The translations under genes and the position numbers were made by a program. A stretch of 64,000 nucleotides of DNA from Antedon bifida (taxonomy: Eukaryota; Echinodermata; Crinoidea; Comatulida; Antedonidae). The notes beneath the pieces are model-generated. The model worked only from the letters and a program-made list of their open reading frames with translations, had not been told where the DNA came from and made no database searches. Position 1 is the first letter of the stretch. Each line of letters opens with the position of its first letter. The DNA is taken from the NCBI GenBank assembly GCA_963402885.1, contig OY727093.1, forward strand, positions 2,480,001-2,544,000, given 5' to 3'. Positions 61,004-64,000 of the stretch are shown piece after piece.

Positions 61004-64000
61004 GGGAATAAATGTTGCTCAATCTGTTACAATTTAAGTCAATCCAATAAAAAAAAACACAATTAACCTTCAACAACCAAAGCGCAATCCACCATTGAAG
61101 CAGACGTACTACCTTCTCCCACGCGCCATCCAACTCAAGTGCGTCAATACTTGAATAAAACGTTTCAATCCTTTAAACTTTGACAACAACTATTTGTTAC
61201 AAAATATGATTTCTCAAATTTGGTTTTACTTCCTCGTTGTCGGCTTATATTCCATAAACGGTACCTCAATGAATCAGTAAACCTGAAATTAAAAACATAA
61301 TAATTATTAATACCAATTCATTCGATTCATACAATGTATGTATTATGTATGTAACATTCTTCATTCAAGTCAAGTCAATATAGGAAGCTATTATGACACG
61401 AGAAATACAATGACCCGCCAATTCAATAATAGTGTGGGATGCACACTACTACCGTAGTGCTAGACTTGGCCCAAGTCTATTTCGAGGATTTTCGATGTTT
61501 GTCTGAAATACAAGCTAAAGTAGTATACGTATGAAACGCCATATGTGCCAAAATATTTCTCTTTATACTAATATTAAGCCAAAACTAGTACTTGTGATCT
61601 TTCGTTTCGGAACGGCAGACGATCAAGACGGTAATCAGACCGTAACGAGACCGTAACGGATGTGTAACGTTGACGGAATGCACGGTTTGTTAAATTACCG
61701 TCGTCTCGTCTCGTTTAACGTCCCGAAACACGAACGTTGGCTATTATCTGCCGTCCTAAAAAGGTGAACACATAGGGCTCCATGCAGAAGCATATCCAAC
61801 GTACAATATGCATTTTAAATACAATCCGTCACTACACAGCTTACCAAATAATTTATCTCTTTAAATTAACAAGCAGGTACTCTGTACTATTGTATCGGTT
61901 AGAAGACCTAATTCTTCATAATAAATCCGGAAATTCGTCATTCGTTTATAATAAGACCGAAACATTTCCGATATAGTAATTAACATACATTATTTGAATC
62001 AATTCGAAGAACAATGATAGATTGTTTATTACAAAGTATCTACTTATGCTCCCCAGGAAATAAACAAAACGCGTTCACACGCACACAAACGAATCGTGAA
62101 CGCATAGTGCGTCAACCGTTGGTAATAAAGATCGACAATCCGAAATAACTGGAACTACTATAATATAACATAACACATTATAATTATGGAGGTTTTCCAC
62201 CTCTATTATTCTCATAGAAAAAAACAAATGCGTTCACACAAAGCAAACTATCTGTGTCTATAAATAGATTGGCTATAGTAAAACTATAGGTTTGTATACT
62301 ACTAAACCGTGGGAATGCATGTCGTCTTTAGCATATCATACTTTCACTCACTCTTCCCTGATCATACCACTAGCGAAAAGTACACGCATTGTACAACTAT
62401 ATAAAAGTAATAACAGTTGAACGCCTCATAACTATTATGTACAAATCTATCATCATAATAGTGATCCATTCACACCCTTTTGTATCGAATAATAAAACTT
62501 TTCTAAACAAAGTTAACTTATAACCTCTTTTTGTAAAGGAATAACGTCATGCTCTTAACCATTTCGTATCTCTTGTGTAAAAGGAACTGTTCAAACGAAG
62601 CTTGAATTTACGTTTAGATTACCATACTTGTAATAAAAAGATTATTATCTGGTACGTATCCTATAGGAAGTCGTCCTTCCTGAAGTCTTTACTTTGATAC
62701 TCGGTCGCAAACCACATTGATCCTTGACCAAAAGGCCGGCTCTACGACTACATAGATATAAAGGTCCTTGTATACCAACTCTGCATGTAAACGTGTTCTT
62801 ATGAACAACCTCAAGGTATAAGTCAAAAGAGGGCACTACAAAAACACAGTTTCCGTATGTATAATGTGAAACAATCGCTCGAGTTCATTTTATACAACAT
62901 TAATGTCAAACAATCGCTCGAATCAAATTTCATTTTAGACTCTTAACCTGCAGATAACAGGTATCTAAATCTCGCAGTAGACCCCCCTTTTGGGAAACCC
63001 TATTAAGGGGACACTTTTTGGTACTTAATATAGGGTTAATGAGTCGGCACATTCCTGTAAAGAGGCCCATTGAGGAAAAATTGGAGTATAGGTACAATGT
63101 ATTTGACAATTCAAGTTTAGTCTTTGTATATTTCAGGATAAAAAGCACTCTATGTATATGAAACCGAAGGTAATGGCACTTATCGCTTTCTATTATTCTA
63201 CAGTGTTCAGCATAATCGTACAACAATAGTTTTTGTTGACAATTCCAACGATGGTTAATGCGGATACCATGGTTAGATCGTACTGGTATGAATATAAAAC
63301 AGCGTTATGATTAATAAAATATAATAGGCCTAAGATATCAAGTGAAATGTCGTCTGTTGGTTTGCCTCTGAAGGGTATCTGAGAGTACCATCACATCCCA
63401 TTAGCAGTGTTTTTGTTTACTACAGTTCATAGGTCAAGTAGTAATGTATTACCGAGAGATAAACACTCACCTAATCAAAAGTAAACCGTACGACAACAAT
63501 GTACAATATTCAGGCTTGTTCAAACATACACATGGCCTAAAAAATCCCCATTTGTTTACCGTATTGTTTGCGTGTCATACTTACGTGTCAACGTTTTTTT
63601 AGGAGTAATGCAAGTTGTATTTATTATTAACTTAATTAAACCGTCCGTCAGTTGATCGGATCAATAACTATCGGATAAATAGCTACAGATCAGCTATCGT
63701 ATCAATATCCATCAATGTCAAAATCATCGTATTACCGGCCTTCTGTGGGACACCTCTATCCAGGGAACACCCCGATTAAGGGGGAACTTAACCACGAAAT
63801 GAACAAAGGGGGAATATTTGTTTAATTAGAACCATTCATCATTAATGCCCTCAAAACTGACGCCTATTTTGTCAACAATACTCTCAAGAACTTACCAAGA
63901 ACTTGACTTTGAACGTGAAGGCTGGGAAGTTGATGAGTTTACAAGTAATTTCCATAGCAACTTAATGTCATTTGATTGTATGTCACATACATCCAAGTGA
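61004..64000. other. upstream region of the WH1-like gene
   Basis: No coding exon is recognised. A possible MITE lies at about 61605-61730 (tttcgtttcggaacg mirrored by cgtcccgaaacacgaacg). CCCCTATTCAGGGGACA-type fragments occur at 62975-63060 and 63740-63800. A doubled passage gtgaaacaatcgctcga/gtcaaacaatcgctcga lies at 62865-62920. It could hold 5' UTR exons, which sequence alone cannot show. Confidence 0.5.

Overview
This is AT-rich, intron-rich animal DNA. I read it as an invertebrate deuterostome, most likely an echinoderm. Short exons sit in large introns with GT/AG junctions. The encoded proteins resemble vertebrate orthologues closely. Two short interspersed elements (one 5S-rRNA-headed, one tRNA-headed) appear to share a Deu-type core, and there are foldback elements of the kind first described in sea urchins. 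The organism call is inference; the gene calls rest on protein similarity and reading-frame-consistent splicing.

Layout. (1) 5790-24531, plus strand: the last ten coding exons of a TUB/TULP3-type tubby gene; its first exon(s) are probably left of the window. (2) 31754-28820, minus strand: a complete seven-exon GDP-L-fucose synthase (GFUS), tail-to-tail with tubby. (3) 36584-48207, plus strand: a complete five-exon gamma-butyrobetaine dioxygenase (BBOX1-like), head-to-head with GFUS. (4) 56076-52051, minus strand: a complete six-exon TOLLIP, tail-to-tail with BBOX1. (5) 61003-60215, minus strand: a one-exon protein with a probable WH1/EVH1-like domain that I cannot name. For the three complete multi-exon genes the exon lengths add to whole codon numbers (969, 1305 and 891 bases).

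The genes do not form a pathway. Tubby proteins bind phosphoinositides and carry cargo into cilia, GFUS makes GDP-fucose, BBOX1 makes carnitine, and TOLLIP is an endosomal ubiquitin-binding adaptor. The only likely regulatory link is the GFUS/BBOX1 head-to-head arrangement. Their intergenic space would be about 0.9 kb without a 3.9-kb foldback element that lies between them.

The rest is mobile and repetitive DNA. Three foldback elements with recognisable target-site duplications (9, 8 and 3 bp) lie in or next to BBOX1. Two TTAA-flanked MITE families recur across the window. LINE remnants with reverse-transcriptase motifs lie in BBOX1 introns and are themselves interrupted by other elements. 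There are also several tandem arrays with periods of about 21, 60, 86 and 180 bp and a GC-rich minisatellite. The most notable object is the foldback element at 32613-36529, whose arms are built from a 180-bp satellite and which ends 54 bp before the BBOX1 start codon.
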